Source: BOG-1112 sp964611335 (GTDB lineage: Bacteria > Bdellovibrionota_B > Oligoflexia > Oligoflexales > Bog-1112). Taken from it: a stretch of 64,000 bases of DNA. A program made the position numbers and the translations under genes. The notes under the pieces are model-generated. The model was not told the origin of the DNA. It did no database searches and saw nothing but the letters and a program-made list of their open reading frames with translations. Below are positions 16,573-26,108 of this stretch, piece by piece. Position 1 is the first letter of the stretch. The number at the start of each line of letters is the position of its first letter. The stretch lies in NCBI GenBank assembly GCA_964611335.1, contig CAZSXR010000002.1, positions 434,001 to 498,000 on the forward strand, read 5' to 3'.

Positions 16573-17625
16573 ATGAAACAACTTATTGCTGCTTTGGTGA
16601 TCTTAACCTCTACAGAACTTTTATCTGCATCCTCATATTATTTTCTTCAACTTGGCAATTGCCTTCTACCTCTTGATATTAACAAAGAACGAGAGAAAAT
16701 TGATCGCTCCCTTTTTATTTGTCAAAAATCAAGGATTAACCTAGATGGGATATTTATCTCAGAAAAGACTTTGGGACTTGCTGGGAGAATCGAGCTAATT
16801 GGTTCTGCACATTATGGAACTACACACGCATTAATCTACGATTACTATTTCGAAAGGATTGGCAGTACAAAATCAGATGAGTTGAGCTTTGCTAAAAACT
16901 CTACACTTGACACAGCTGTTTATCAGTTTGGAAACCCTTCGTCGGACAAATTTCGTATTTTGCTTGGGCAACAAAAAATTCCTTTTGGCGTAAATCACTA
17001 TCCAGACATTGGGTATAATCAACTTTTTGACCCAAGGTATATTTGGAGCACACCTCAGTTAGGTGCTGCATTAATTTATGATTCTCAGAAAAAAACACAA
17101 TTCGAAGTGGGTTGGACGCCAAACGATAACAGAAATTTGAAAAATAAGTTACGTAATAACTATGCATTCACAGCTCGCATAACTTATGATTTTTCTTTGA
17201 CAAGTAGTACTCGTGCTCTTTTCTCAGTTATGGCTTTCAAAAATGGTGAAAAGCGCATGAATATAGGATTAATAGGACATGGACCAAAAAAAAATAGCGT
17301 TCAGGCAGAATGGGTTCGCATATATTCCGCATTCAGCAGCACTATCGAAGACCTCACCAAAGGAGGATTGAGTGAGATTCCCCTTAAATCCTCTTACACT
17401 CAACTTATCAGATTATCTTATGAGGACCCACCAGATCGAAATTTTCGATTTTCCTTTCTCTACGATGATTTAAGCTTTCACTATAGGCTTTTCTCTTTGA
17501 GCTTATCCTTCAATTATCCAAAAAAATGGAGTGTTGTTAAACTATTAGCATCTTTCAAACAAGATCTTACAATAAAAAAAAGACATCGTTGGATTTTGGG
17601 TTCGGGAATAGGATTCCAACTATGA
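16573..17625 (+). CDS. putative outer-membrane beta-barrel (porin-like) protein
   Basis: 350 residues. An AGAGG Shine-Dalgarno (16561-16565) is seven bases from the ATG at 16573 and only one base from the ATG at 16567, so the inner start is chosen. A signal peptide (MKQLIAALVILTSTELLSAS) is followed by a chain of alternating short hydrophobic and aromatic strands, many ending in aromatic residues, and a terminal strand GSGIGFQL. It contains FGVNHYPDIGYNQLFDPRY, of the kind found in phosphate-selective or maltoporin-like barrels. No specific family is recognised. It lies between the sulfatase-fold pair and a large exported protein, overlapping the latter by four bases. Confidence 0.65.
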   Translation: MKQLIAALVILTSTELLSASSYYFLQLGNCLLPLDINKEREKIDRSLFICQKSRINLDGIFISEKTLGLAGRIELIGSAHYGTTHALIYDYYFERIGSTKSDELSFAKNSTLDTAVYQFGNPSSDKFRILLGQQKIPFGVNHYPDIGYNQLFDPRYIWSTPQLGAALIYDSQKKTQFEVGWTPNDNRNLKNKLRNNYAFTARITYDFSLTSSTRALFSVMAFKNGEKRMNIGLIGHGPKKNSVQAEWVRIYSAFSSTIEDLTKGGLSEIPLKSSYTQLIRLSYEDPPDRNFRFSFLYDDLSFHYRLFSLSLSFNYPKKWSVVKLLASFKQDLTIKKRHRWILGSGIGFQL

Positions 17626-20204
17626 AGTATCGAATAACTTTTATTTTTTTTGTTTTAAAATGTCTTTTCTCAACTTCATTAAAAGCAGAAGATGTTTCAA
17701 AAAAAAACACCTCTAAAAAGCCAGAAGAAAAAAGCGAAGTAGTTCCAAGATTCGATTTGGTATTTGACAACCCTTATTTGACTCAAACGTTAAATGCAGG
17801 ATCACAAGTCACTAATGCTACCTTTGATTCTCTTCTCGATGGAATTTTTTATCGCCTTTTAGATAATAAATTTTCTCAAAGCCTTACTGGAAGCTCCTCT
17901 ATAAACGAACAAATAACAAGGAAGGTTTTTACAACTGGACAAGGAAAGTATGTAATTGTAGATCGTGTGAATATTGGCCCTAGTTATCTGAAAGCCTTAC
18001 CCGATATTTTTCAGAAAATTCCGATAACAGCATCTGCCAATACCGCTCTTGACTTACTGAGCATATACCTTCGAACCGATCCTCAACGTATTATAGAAAG
18101 CGACACCTTGCCAACTTGGAGATATCTGTTCAACACTTGGTTTGGATTTCTACCCTTATTAGAACGTATACTTCCTCCTGCTTTTGACCCCAACTTTCTG
18201 TATGATCCTTTGCATCAAACAGAGACAATTTTTAATTTTCCACTAGATGAAAAAGCATTTGGAAGAATGGAGATTGGAAATATTCAAAGTTATGCATTTC
18301 AAGGAAGTATAGCTTTCCCTATAAATATTGATGGACTTAAAAGTGACTATATCCATGAAACTTTAACTAAACTGAATCTTAACATTGCTCTTCCTTACAC
18401 AGTTTATATTGATGGAGAATATCGAATCAATGTTCTTAAAAAATCAGAAACTATTGCTTGGGTTGGAATAAGTAAAATAAAAAGAGGTGGGCACTCTTTT
18501 GCTGGATATATTGGAACAACCATCTATCTTTTTGCAAACTCTCTTGGAAAAATCCCTTGGAATGGGCTTCCAGCTCAATTCTCCCCCCTCGATGTCAATA
18601 TTGTCAAATCGTTGATTGATAAATTTGATCAAGTATTTGAGTTTGACATGAGTAAAAAATCGGTTCACAAGCATTTTAAAAACGCTATTGCAGGGGATTT
18701 TTCTTTTGGAAGCCAAAATTCTTTGCCAGATGGGGTGAACTTTCAATTCAGTCAGACCTCACAGGAAAGCACATCTGAAAAAAATAATAAAAAGAATTTC
18801 GTTTTAATGTTCAAAAGCAGCTCTAATGAACTAGCCACAAACTCTGAGATTAAATTTCAAGATGGAAATGGTGAATATTATGTATTAGAAACAACTAAAA
18901 CATATAGCGATTCTTTTTTCAATATCCTTACTGGTGAAAAATCCATCGATTTATCGAATGAATTCGATCTTAACGCTGAAAAAGAAAAAGCACCTGACTA
19001 CACTCTAGAAGAACCAAAGTTTGTATATCATTTTCACAGAAACATGCGACCTTATCAACTTATTTTAAAATTTCAAATCCGAGACCGATTTGCTGACGTT
19101 GATAATTTCTATTATTACATAGACCTGCTTCGAAAAATATCTCAACTTTCAATCGAAGGTATACCAACTATAAATCCTATATCTGAAAAAGTCAGTCAAC
19201 AAAGAAGCCAAAATGCTTTTTTTAAAACACCTAATGACACATCGTATAATCTGCACCCAACAAGTACGATTGTGGGTAAATTTAATGCAACCGCTCTGGT
19301 GTTTTTTGACTTCAGAGAAATCGAAGATATATTATCAAAAAACGAAATTGAAATTCAAAAGGCTTTCTACAAAGCATTTAATAGAGATCCCAAAGACGAT
19401 TTGAATCCTAATTTAGAATATTTTCGATACTATCTTTTTTACCCGCTGCGCTCTTTAGGACTTAAATTCGCAAGCATTGACGCATTTAAAGAAATTGATC
19501 AATCCCGAATAAAATTTACAAATCATAACCCAAAGAATGCTGGAGAAATACTAGAGACATTCAATAGAATTTTTACTACAGATTATCCTTTTGAACTTAT
19601 TTCTGCGTTATTTTCACTATGCAACCCAGAAAAAATCCCAAGAAAAGTGACACTATACATATCTCCTTCGAACGAACTTGACGACTCTTTGAAAAAAGAA
19701 CTTTCCGACTTAAATGAAAAAACATTTGAGTCCAAAATTCAATTTCCTGAACCAGACCGATACCGAATAGCTAAAAATAAACTCTATGCATTTGTACCTA
19801 GTTCTTTGAAAGATGATACCAATAGAATATTGATTGAAAAAGTAACCCTGGATAAAACGCTTACCTTGCGAATTTCATTAAAAAATGATTCGACTTTTAA
19901 GAAACGCTTTTACATAAATCTTCAATCGACTGGACGATTTAAAGTAGCCCAAACAAATCTAGGTCGCCATATATTTGAAGCCAGTTCTTTAAAAGTAAAA
20001 AAGAAATATGTAGGAGTTTACGAGTTTTCTCCATTCGTTGAAACAGGAGCAAATCCGAATGGATTTAACATAAATTCGCTTAATCAAAAATCCAATTATG
20101 TACTTTTGATAGCCGTATCTGAATTAGACGGCACTTGGTCTGAAGAAATATCCATCCCCTTGACGTATAAAAATGGCTCTTGGACCAGTAACTATTCTAG
20201 ATAG
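17622..20204 (+). CDS. large exported protein of unknown function
   Basis: 860 residues from the ATG at 17622, overlapping the barrel gene stop as ATGA; a longer frame starts at 17589 but would lose the signal peptide. The signal peptide is MKYRITFIFFVLKCLFSTSLKA. The mature part is rich in Asn, Ser, Phe and Tyr, with no membrane helix and only one or two Cys. I recognise no domain. The middle region (about 380-480) has beta-rich repeats and the C-terminal 150 residues look like a beta-sandwich. It is the last gene of the operon and may be a surface or periplasmic partner of the barrel. Confidence 0.75.
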   Translation: MKYRITFIFFVLKCLFSTSLKAEDVSKKNTSKKPEEKSEVVPRFDLVFDNPYLTQTLNAGSQVTNATFDSLLDGIFYRLLDNKFSQSLTGSSSINEQITRKVFTTGQGKYVIVDRVNIGPSYLKALPDIFQKIPITASANTALDLLSIYLRTDPQRIIESDTLPTWRYLFNTWFGFLPLLERILPPAFDPNFLYDPLHQTETIFNFPLDEKAFGRMEIGNIQSYAFQGSIAFPINIDGLKSDYIHETLTKLNLNIALPYTVYIDGEYRINVLKKSETIAWVGISKIKRGGHSFAGYIGTTIYLFANSLGKIPWNGLPAQFSPLDVNIVKSLIDKFDQVFEFDMSKKSVHKHFKNAIAGDFSFGSQNSLPDGVNFQFSQTSQESTSEKNNKKNFVLMFKSSSNELATNSEIKFQDGNGEYYVLETTKTYSDSFFNILTGEKSIDLSNEFDLNAEKEKAPDYTLEEPKFVYHFHRNMRPYQLILKFQIRDRFADVDNFYYYIDLLRKISQLSIEGIPTINPISEKVSQQRSQNAFFKTPNDTSYNLHPTSTIVGKFNATALVFFDFREIEDILSKNEIEIQKAFYKAFNRDPKDDLNPNLEYFRYYLFYPLRSLGLKFASIDAFKEIDQSRIKFTNHNPKNAGEILETFNRIFTTDYPFELISALFSLCNPEKIPRKVTLYISPSNELDDSLKKELSDLNEKTFESKIQFPEPDRYRIAKNKLYAFVPSSLKDDTNRILIEKVTLDKTLTLRISLKNDSTFKKRFYINLQSTGRFKVAQTNLGRHIFEASSLKVKKKYVGVYEFSPFVETGANPNGFNINSLNQKSNYVLLIAVSELDGTWSEEISIPLTYKNGSWTSNYSR

Positions 20205-21174
20205 ATTTTTTCAACGTATTCCAAATGTTTCGCATATCCTCTGGGAGGTCACAATATACTTCATAAGTATTTTTATCCGAAGGATGTACAAAGCTTAAGT
20301 AGGCAGCGTGCAAACAAAGTCTATCAAACAAACAAGCTTTTCTCACATTTTCTGAAAAACCGGTTTCATAATATTCTAAATAGATTTTTTCATCGGGATA
20401 ATATTTCTTATCACCAACTAAATGAAAGCCAGACCATGCAGAATGAACACGAATCTGATGAGTTCTTCCTGTTTTTGGGGATACTTCCAGATAGGAAAAT
20501 CCCGGAATACGTTCTTTGACAGAAAAATGTGTTTGAGATGGGAAGCCCCCTTCTTCCACCCAATATTTAATTCTAAAACTCGTATTTGTTGTTTCACTAA
20601 TGGGTTGATTCACTTCCCACTCATCCTGTGGAACTTCACCATTGGCGAATGCTATATATTTTTTTAAAATACGTTTGTGATAAAAATCACCTGAAACCTG
20701 ATTTCTTAAATGAGCTTTATCAGAACATAACACTATACCGCTGGTTTCTCTATCAAGTCTATGTGTTGGAGCCCACGAGCTTCCCAAGGTATCTTTCAAT
20801 ACTTCACAAAATGTATTTTTTCTATAGGCTCCACCCTCATGCATGGGAAGATTTGAGGGCTTATGAATAGCAATCAACCCTTCTTTTTCCCAGAGAATAG
20901 AGATGTTTTTATTGACTTCAGGTTCAGAACTTATTGGTCGGAAATATCGGACTTCATCTCCGTGATTTAAACGATATGAAGCTTTTACAGGGCGTCCATT
21001 AACCAGAACTTTTTCCTGTTCAATAACACTCTGCCAGCTAGTTCTTGACCGAAATAAAAATTCTCTAGAAAGATAATAGTCCACCCTTCGGCCCACATAT
21101 ATTCCGCTTAGGGGTTTTCCTAGTCTTCTGTAATCAGACTCAGCTTCTTTATCTAAGTCCCATTCATTGGTCAC
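20197..21174 (-). CDS. RluA-family pseudouridine synthase with S4 domain
   Basis: 325 residues from a GTG at 21174, which has a CGGAG Shine-Dalgarno eight bases upstream; the open frame extends to 21231 inside queG. The N-terminal S4-type region (SVIEQEKVLVNGRPVKASYRL) precedes the catalytic domain with HRLDRETSGIVL, whose Asp is the nucleophile in the family, and the GRTHQIRVH motif. It isomerises uridine in rRNA or tRNA. The exact target (RluC, RluD or TruC type) cannot be told from sequence alone. Overlaps the queG stop by 11 bases and converges with the exported-protein gene, sharing eight bases. Confidence 0.88.
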   Translation of the reverse strand: MTNEWDLDKEAESDYRRLGKPLSGIYVGRRVDYYLSREFLFRSRTSWQSVIEQEKVLVNGRPVKASYRLNHGDEVRYFRPISSEPEVNKNISILWEKEGLIAIHKPSNLPMHEGGAYRKNTFCEVLKDTLGSSWAPTHRLDRETSGIVLCSDKAHLRNQVSGDFYHKRILKKYIAFANGEVPQDEWEVNQPISETTNTSFRIKYWVEEGGFPSQTHFSVKERIPGFSYLEVSPKTGRTHQIRVHSAWSGFHLVGDKKYYPDEKIYLEYYETGFSENVRKACLFDRLCLHAAYLSFVHPSDKNTYEVYCDLPEDMRNIWNTLKKSI

Positions 21175-22252
21175 AGTATAAGCTCCGATATTCTGAAATC
21201 TGTTCAATTGTTTTGAGCAACAACGGATCATTTTCTTTTTTTATTTGATAAATAGCTTCTTCTAACTTTTCGTCTTTGCTTACTACCATCGCTATAAGAG
21301 CATTACGTCGGAGACCTGAACGTTTTGCTCGTGTCATAGGGGTCCCTCCAAATGTTTTTTCATAATAATTCGCATCCATGGTAGCGACATCAAATAAAGG
21401 TGGGAACTCAGCGATTTTCACCGTGATATTTTTAACGATACTTACGTGCCTGTTGAAAGGACAAACAAGCTGACATATATCACAACCAAAAACGTATTTT
21501 TTTAAGTATTTCCAATACTCTATTGGGATCAATCCTCGATGTTCAATCGTATAATATGCTAAACACTTTGTTGCATCTAAAGAGTATGGAGATAAAGCGC
21601 CTGTTGGGCAGTAAACTTGGCAGCGAGAACAAGTTCCACATGTTTGAGTTGATTCATTTATTATTTCTTCTTCCAAGGAAACTGTAAGAAAAATTTCAGC
21701 AAGAAGAAGATAGGAACCCCATTGTGGGTGAATGTACATTGTATTTTTTCCGACGAACCCTTTGAGCGTCTTTTCTGCTAAAGCTCGCTCAAGAATCGGA
21801 GCTGAGTCAACAAGGACTCTACCGAAATGATTGGGAGGGAGTATTGCCAAAATGGAAGACAAAACTCTTTCACACTTCTTTTTAAGAACTTTATGATAAT
21901 CGGATACACGGGCATATTGGGCAATACGTGCCGGAAGTTCTTTATTGAAAGCAAATCTGTCTCCTTGATAGTAAGGAAACCCTATGATGATTGCACTCAT
22001 CGCTCCTGGTAATATTTGATTTGGATTTTTTCGCAACTCTTTGTAATTTTCAAGATAGGACATCTCGCCGTGTTTTTTCTCAGTTAGCCAAGTTTCAAAT
22101 TTTTCAAAGCGCGGCTCAGGAAATAAATTTACAAATCCAACACACACCAATTCTTCTTTTTCAATAAGAGCCTGTGCGTGTGCGCAAAAAGAAGAATTGG
22201 CGTTTTCTAAACTCGTCAACTCTTCCAGACATGTAATATTTTTCCCTTCCAT
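21164..22252 (-). CDS. queG: epoxyqueuosine reductase QueG
   Basis: 362 residues. QueG reduces epoxyqueuosine to queuosine in tRNA using cobalamin and two [4Fe-4S] clusters. The Cys ligands are visible: C205-x2-C208-x2-C211-x3-C215 (CGTCSRCQVYCPTGAL), C230, and C257-x2-C260-x3-C264 (CDICQLVCPFN). DSAPILERALAEK near 149 matches the family's catalytic and cobalamin region. The C-terminus has a short HEAT-like stretch (RSGLRRNALIAM). An N-terminal extension of about 30 residues precedes the usual start. The final step of queuosine biosynthesis. Confidence 0.95.
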   Translation of the reverse strand: MEGKNITCLEELTSLENANSSFCAHAQALIEKEELVCVGFVNLFPEPRFEKFETWLTEKKHGEMSYLENYKELRKNPNQILPGAMSAIIIGFPYYQGDRFAFNKELPARIAQYARVSDYHKVLKKKCERVLSSILAILPPNHFGRVLVDSAPILERALAEKTLKGFVGKNTMYIHPQWGSYLLLAEIFLTVSLEEEIINESTQTCGTCSRCQVYCPTGALSPYSLDATKCLAYYTIEHRGLIPIEYWKYLKKYVFGCDICQLVCPFNRHVSIVKNITVKIAEFPPLFDVATMDANYYEKTFGGTPMTRAKRSGLRRNALIAMVVSKDEKLEEAIYQIKKENDPLLLKTIEQISEYRSLYCDQ

Positions 22253-22293
22253 TTTTCTCTCTCGTAGTTTAATCGCTTTAATTCAAGATAGAA

Positions 22294-22368
22294 GCCGATG
22301 TAGCTCAGGGGTAGAGCAACGCTTTCGTAAAGCGTGGGTCGGCGGTTCAATTCCGCCCATCGGCTCCA
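22294..22368 (+). tRNA. tRNA-Thr (anticodon CGT)
   Basis: 75 bases including encoded CCA. Acceptor stem GCCGATG pairs with CATCGGC; D-arm GCTC/GAGC; anticodon stem ACGCT/AGCGT with loop TTCGTAA, anticodon CGT reading ACG; T-arm GGCGG/CCGCC with loop TTCAATT. All stems are perfect. It is on the strand opposite both flanking genes and its CCA ends one base from the aroE stop codon. Confidence 0.97.
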
Positions 22369-22369
22369 T

Positions 22370-23179
22370 TTAGACTGAATAATCCTTTAAAAACTTCATA
22401 TATTCCTTATAGTCCGCAGATTTTCCAAACCAGAGTTCTTGAGAAAGCCGTGCCTGTTCAATAAGCATCGGAAGACCATCTTGATGCTTCAGTTTTTTAT
22501 CCCGCGCTTCAAAGAAAAGTTTCGAAGGGCACCCGTAAACCAAATCAACGAACACCCCTTGAAAGCCTTTCATTGCAGGAACGAAACACTCCAAAGAATC
22601 TCCTCTTAGGGGAGCCGAACTTGCTTGAATAAGTATGGTATCTTCTGTTTCTCCCTCAAGAAGAGGCCTTAAACTCTCTAATTGCCATTCGTGGAATGTT
22701 AATTTTGTGTTTATTTCATTTAAAAACGTATCTGTTGAATATGCCCGCCGCAGAATATGAATACTGGGTTTTGTTTCCTGAAACGAATGCAAAATCGCAG
22801 GGAGCACTCCACCAGCCCCTAAAATTACAACTTTGTTAAACTGATTGAGCTCACAATCCATCTTTTCAAGACTTCGATTAAAGCCCTCGCTGTCAGTAGA
22901 GGCTGAAACCCAATTATTTTGACCACGGAATAACACATTTACCGCACTATGTGCGTTATTTGGAAACAATTCCGCAACCACTTTTTTATAAGGGCTTGTA
23001 ATATTTAGGCCATGGATTCCTTCTTGCCATGATTTGGAGAGGAAGGATTCTAACTCTCTTTCTTCCTTATCAAACAGACAGTATGTACCTTTTACGCCAA
23101 GGCAGGACAAAGCGATTTGATGTATTTTAGGAGATAAAGAATAGTTTATATTGCGACCAATAAGGCCTAGTTTGATCAT
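22370..23179 (-). CDS. aroE: shikimate dehydrogenase (AroE family)
   Basis: 269 residues from the ATG at 23179. The frame is open to 23290 but the N-terminal extra 37 residues are not family-like and would overlap ribF. The start MIKLGLIGRNINYSLSPKIH and the substrate-lysine region NITSPYKK are typical; a Rossmann GAGGV follows at about 130, then DLVYGCPSKLF. The expected NTDGxG is STDSEGF and the C-terminal Gln motif is partly kept (MLIEQARLS). NADPH-dependent step of chorismate synthesis, or a divergent paralogue of the YdiB type. Confidence 0.85.
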   Translation of the reverse strand: MIKLGLIGRNINYSLSPKIHQIALSCLGVKGTYCLFDKEERELESFLSKSWQEGIHGLNITSPYKKVVAELFPNNAHSAVNVLFRGQNNWVSASTDSEGFNRSLEKMDCELNQFNKVVILGAGGVLPAILHSFQETKPSIHILRRAYSTDTFLNEINTKLTFHEWQLESLRPLLEGETEDTILIQASSAPLRGDSLECFVPAMKGFQGVFVDLVYGCPSKLFFEARDKKLKHQDGLPMLIEQARLSQELWFGKSADYKEYMKFLKDYSV

Positions 23180-23268
23180 AAGGTCTCTCAGGTTTGGGTC
23201 CCTTCTGAGGGTTTGATTCACCACGCCCTCATACTCAAGACTCCTGCGTAAGTAAAGGGGCAAATATA

Positions 23269-24261
23269 TTGGAAAATGCAAAGCGAACATTTACTTTTTT
23301 TCAATCCGAGTTGGAATTTTCAAATTGTGTTATCACCATAGGAAATTTTGATGGCTGTCACTTGGGACATAAGAAATTAATTGAAACTAACCGAATATTA
23401 GGAAAAAAATTTGCATGCCCAAATGTTGTCTTGAGCTTTTTCCCACGCCCTCAGGATTATCTCGCAGAGAACAAAAAGAAACTTAATATTCTTCTAACAA
23501 CAGAGAGAAAAACAAGAGCTCTCAAAGAACTTGGTGCAGGTTTTCATTATGTTTTAACATTCAACAAAGAGCTCAGTTTAATGAGCCATGTTGAATTTTA
23601 CGAATTTTTTCTTCGAGATTATTTGAAAGTAAGAGCTATTACTGTCGGTGAAAATTTCCACTTTGGTTTTCAACGCAAAGGAACGGCTCATTGGCTAAAG
23701 CAGAGAGCACTTGAAGACCATATTCATGTAGAGATTATTCCTTCCTATATTGTTGAAAAGGAAATTGTTAGCAGCACTCTTATTCGAACGCTACTTACGG
23801 AAAAAGGAGATGTCGAGAGGGTAAAACTCTTGCTAGGTCACAGATTCTCTATAGAAGGTCTCACTATTCAAGGTGCACAACTAGGTAGGAAAATTGGATT
23901 TCCCACTCTCAACATCAAGGCCCTCGATCAATTAATACCTGCTGAGGGGGTTTATTGTGGATATGTTTGGTTGGAAGGTCTCACAGAAGGAAAAGAGGCC
24001 CCTGTAATACAAATTTCTAAGGAAAGACTACTTCCTGCTGTCTTTAGCATTGGGACAAGACCTACATTTTCAGATTCAACTCCAACTGTATCCATTGAAG
24101 CTCATTTATTAGATAATATAAATGCAGAGAAGGATCATTATCATTTAAAAATTTCTTTTTATTTCGAAAAGAAAATTCGTGATATGATGAAATTCAAAGA
24201 CAAGGATGAACTAGTAAGGCAGATTTCACAAGATATAGATTTTGCTAAGAAGCTTTTATGA
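23269..24261 (+). CDS. ribF: bifunctional riboflavin kinase / FAD synthetase
   Basis: 330 residues. Starts at a TTG (23269); no in-frame ATG lies near. The N-terminal FAD-synthetase half has TIGNFDGCHLGHKKLI, the HxGH-type nucleotidyltransferase motif, and GENFHFGFQRKG; the C-terminal kinase half has GRKIGFPTLNI with GVYCGYV and GTRPTF. It converts riboflavin to FMN and then FAD. The stop overlaps the following deacetylase start by four bases. It is divergent from aroE, about 90 bases away. Confidence 0.95.
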   Translation: MENAKRTFTFFQSELEFSNCVITIGNFDGCHLGHKKLIETNRILGKKFACPNVVLSFFPRPQDYLAENKKKLNILLTTERKTRALKELGAGFHYVLTFNKELSLMSHVEFYEFFLRDYLKVRAITVGENFHFGFQRKGTAHWLKQRALEDHIHVEIIPSYIVEKEIVSSTLIRTLLTEKGDVERVKLLLGHRFSIEGLTIQGAQLGRKIGFPTLNIKALDQLIPAEGVYCGYVWLEGLTEGKEAPVIQISKERLLPAVFSIGTRPTFSDSTPTVSIEAHLLDNINAEKDHYHLKISFYFEKKIRDMMKFKDKDELVRQISQDIDFAKKLL

Positions 24262-24992
24262 AAAAATATCCCATATTAATGTACCATAACATAGCAAAAG
24301 CACCGACAGGAAAACGGTTAAGCTCCCTTTACACTCATCCTTCACTATTTTCAAAGCAAATGTCTCTGCTTTCATTTTTAGGTTACAAAGGATTGTCTAT
24401 AAAGGACCTTCTACCCTATTTGAGAGGAGAAAAATCAGGTAAGGTCTTTGGAATTAGTTTCGATGATGGATATCTAGACAATTATACAAACGCTCTCCCG
24501 ATCCTTAAGGCTAATAATTTTACAGCAACATGCTATATAGTTTCTGGATATATTGGAAAGACAAACGACTGGACTCGAAATCAAAAAATTCAAGAATGTA
24601 CGCTTATGAATGCCGATCAAATTCAAAATTGGCTTCATGAGGGGATGTCTATTGGCTCCCATTCTCATTCTCATGCCCATCTATGCACCCTTAATAAAGT
24701 AGATGCAGAAAAAGAAATTTATCTTTCTAAAAAAATTTTAGAAGACTCTTTTAAAATTCAAATTGAAGACTTCTGTTTTCCTTATGGAGAATTTAATGAG
24801 GCGCTTATTTCTTATTTAGAGAAAGCTGGATATACAACCGCACTTACTACACAAAGAGGAAGAGCAACTACTCAAGATTTAAAGCTTTCTCTACCCCGCG
24901 TACATATGACAAAACGGACATATCTCCCTCTTTTTCTTTTAAAAATGTTTAGTTCGTATGAAGATAGAACAACAAAGGGAAAATTCCTTTGA
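24258..24992 (+). CDS. polysaccharide deacetylase family (NodB domain)
   Basis: 244 residues. It shows the NodB marks: ILMYHNIAK at the N-terminus, catalytic SFDDGYLDNY near residue 67, metal-binding SHSHSHAHL (His-x3-His type) near 133, and FCFPYGEFN near 170. No signal peptide is visible, so it is cytoplasmic or peripheral. It overlaps ribF and a glycosyltransferase gene by four bases each. By family it removes acetyl or formyl groups from a sugar, probably an intermediate in surface glycan or glycolipid assembly. Confidence 0.88.
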   Translation: MKKYPILMYHNIAKAPTGKRLSSLYTHPSLFSKQMSLLSFLGYKGLSIKDLLPYLRGEKSGKVFGISFDDGYLDNYTNALPILKANNFTATCYIVSGYIGKTNDWTRNQKIQECTLMNADQIQNWLHEGMSIGSHSHSHAHLCTLNKVDAEKEIYLSKKILEDSFKIQIEDFCFPYGEFNEALISYLEKAGYTTALTTQRGRATTQDLKLSLPRVHMTKRTYLPLFLLKMFSSYEDRTTKGKFL

Positions 24993-26098
24993 AAATTATC
25001 CATATTTCCACTCAGAAAACTTGGGGAGGGGGAGAAAAGCAAATTTTCTCCCTAATGATGGAGCTTAGAAAAAAAAACATCTCTCAAATTTTGGTCTGTC
25101 CTCAAGGCTCAGTTCTGTCAGAACGAAGTAAAATTTCCCATTTTCATGTTTTGGAATACAGAAAACATTTGTTCTCTTTTCTAAATATGCAATGTAAAAT
25201 TCTACAGCTGACAAAAAACAAGGCTGATTGCATCCTACACGCTCATGACGGTAAGGCCCACAATTTTGCTTTATTTCATGCGTTACTTAATAAAAAAACG
25301 CCACTCATCATTCATCGAAGAATAGTTAAAAATAAAATCAGATTTTATAGCAAAATAAAATTCAACCATCCTTCCATTCGCAAAATTATATGCATTTCTT
25401 CCGCTGTTTTAAATAGCCTAAAAAACAATGTTCAGAATTCAGAAAAATTAGCACTCATTCCTAGTGGAATTTCTACAAAGATTTCCACTATTACATCAGA
25501 CAAAAGAAAATCTATACGAGACGAATGGGGGATTGATTCAAAAACGAAATGGATATTGAATATAGGCTCACTAGTTCCACAAAAACAGCATATTTTTTTC
25601 ATAGAACTCGCCGCAGAATTTTTCAATCGACACCCTAAAATGTTGCAAGATGTCAATTTTTCAATACTGGGCGAAGGCCCTCTAAAAAACCCCTTAGAGA
25701 ATTTAATTTCTGAAAAAAAACTATCTAAAAAGTGTTTGCTACTTGGGTTTCGTAAAAACTCCCTAGAAATTCTACAATCTGCTGACATACTCCTTAGCAC
25801 TTCTACAGATGAAGCACTTGGGAATGTTATTATGGAATCATTTCTGACTAGAATTCCAGTATTAGCAAGTGACTCAGGTGGTATACCAGATTTAGTTGAA
25901 AATGAAGTAACAGGCCTTCTTGCGACTCCTCTCGATAAAGAAGAATTTCTCAAAGGGCTTGAACGTCTTCTCATAAGCGACGATTTGTGCGATCGACTAA
26001 AATCAAATGCCTTTGAAAAAATAAAAACTTTCGATATCGCAAATACTGCAGAATCGATTTATAAGGTATACTTATCGACACTATCAACAGATCCATAA
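24989..26098 (+). CDS. glycosyltransferase family 4 (GT-B fold)
   Basis: 369 residues. The N-terminal Rossmann region (STQKTWGGGEKQIF) has the Gly-rich acceptor loop. The C-terminal half has ILNIGSLVPQKQHIFFIELA, SILGEGPLKNPLENL and the donor-binding STDEALGNVIMESF...IPVLASDSGGIPDLVE, all of the GT4 family. No membrane span. It follows the NodB deacetylase with four-base overlap, so the pair probably builds and edits the same glycan. Confidence 0.92.
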   Translation: MKIIHISTQKTWGGGEKQIFSLMMELRKKNISQILVCPQGSVLSERSKISHFHVLEYRKHLFSFLNMQCKILQLTKNKADCILHAHDGKAHNFALFHALLNKKTPLIIHRRIVKNKIRFYSKIKFNHPSIRKIICISSAVLNSLKNNVQNSEKLALIPSGISTKISTITSDKRKSIRDEWGIDSKTKWILNIGSLVPQKQHIFFIELAAEFFNRHPKMLQDVNFSILGEGPLKNPLENLISEKKLSKKCLLLGFRKNSLEILQSADILLSTSTDEALGNVIMESFLTRIPVLASDSGGIPDLVENEVTGLLATPLDKEEFLKGLERLLISDDLCDRLKSNAFEKIKTFDIANTAESIYKVYLSTLSTDP

Positions 26099-26108
26099 AG
26101 GATACTTC

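Noticed and set aside
22260..22370. tRNA-Thr as a phage attachment site
   Set aside because: The tRNA is flanked directly by housekeeping genes and no repeated 3' end of the tRNA lies nearby.
25432..25974. 180-codon minus-strand frame inside the GT4 gene
   Set aside because: It lies fully within a well-supported glycosyltransferase and has Arg/Ser-rich, low-complexity composition typical of a shadow frame.
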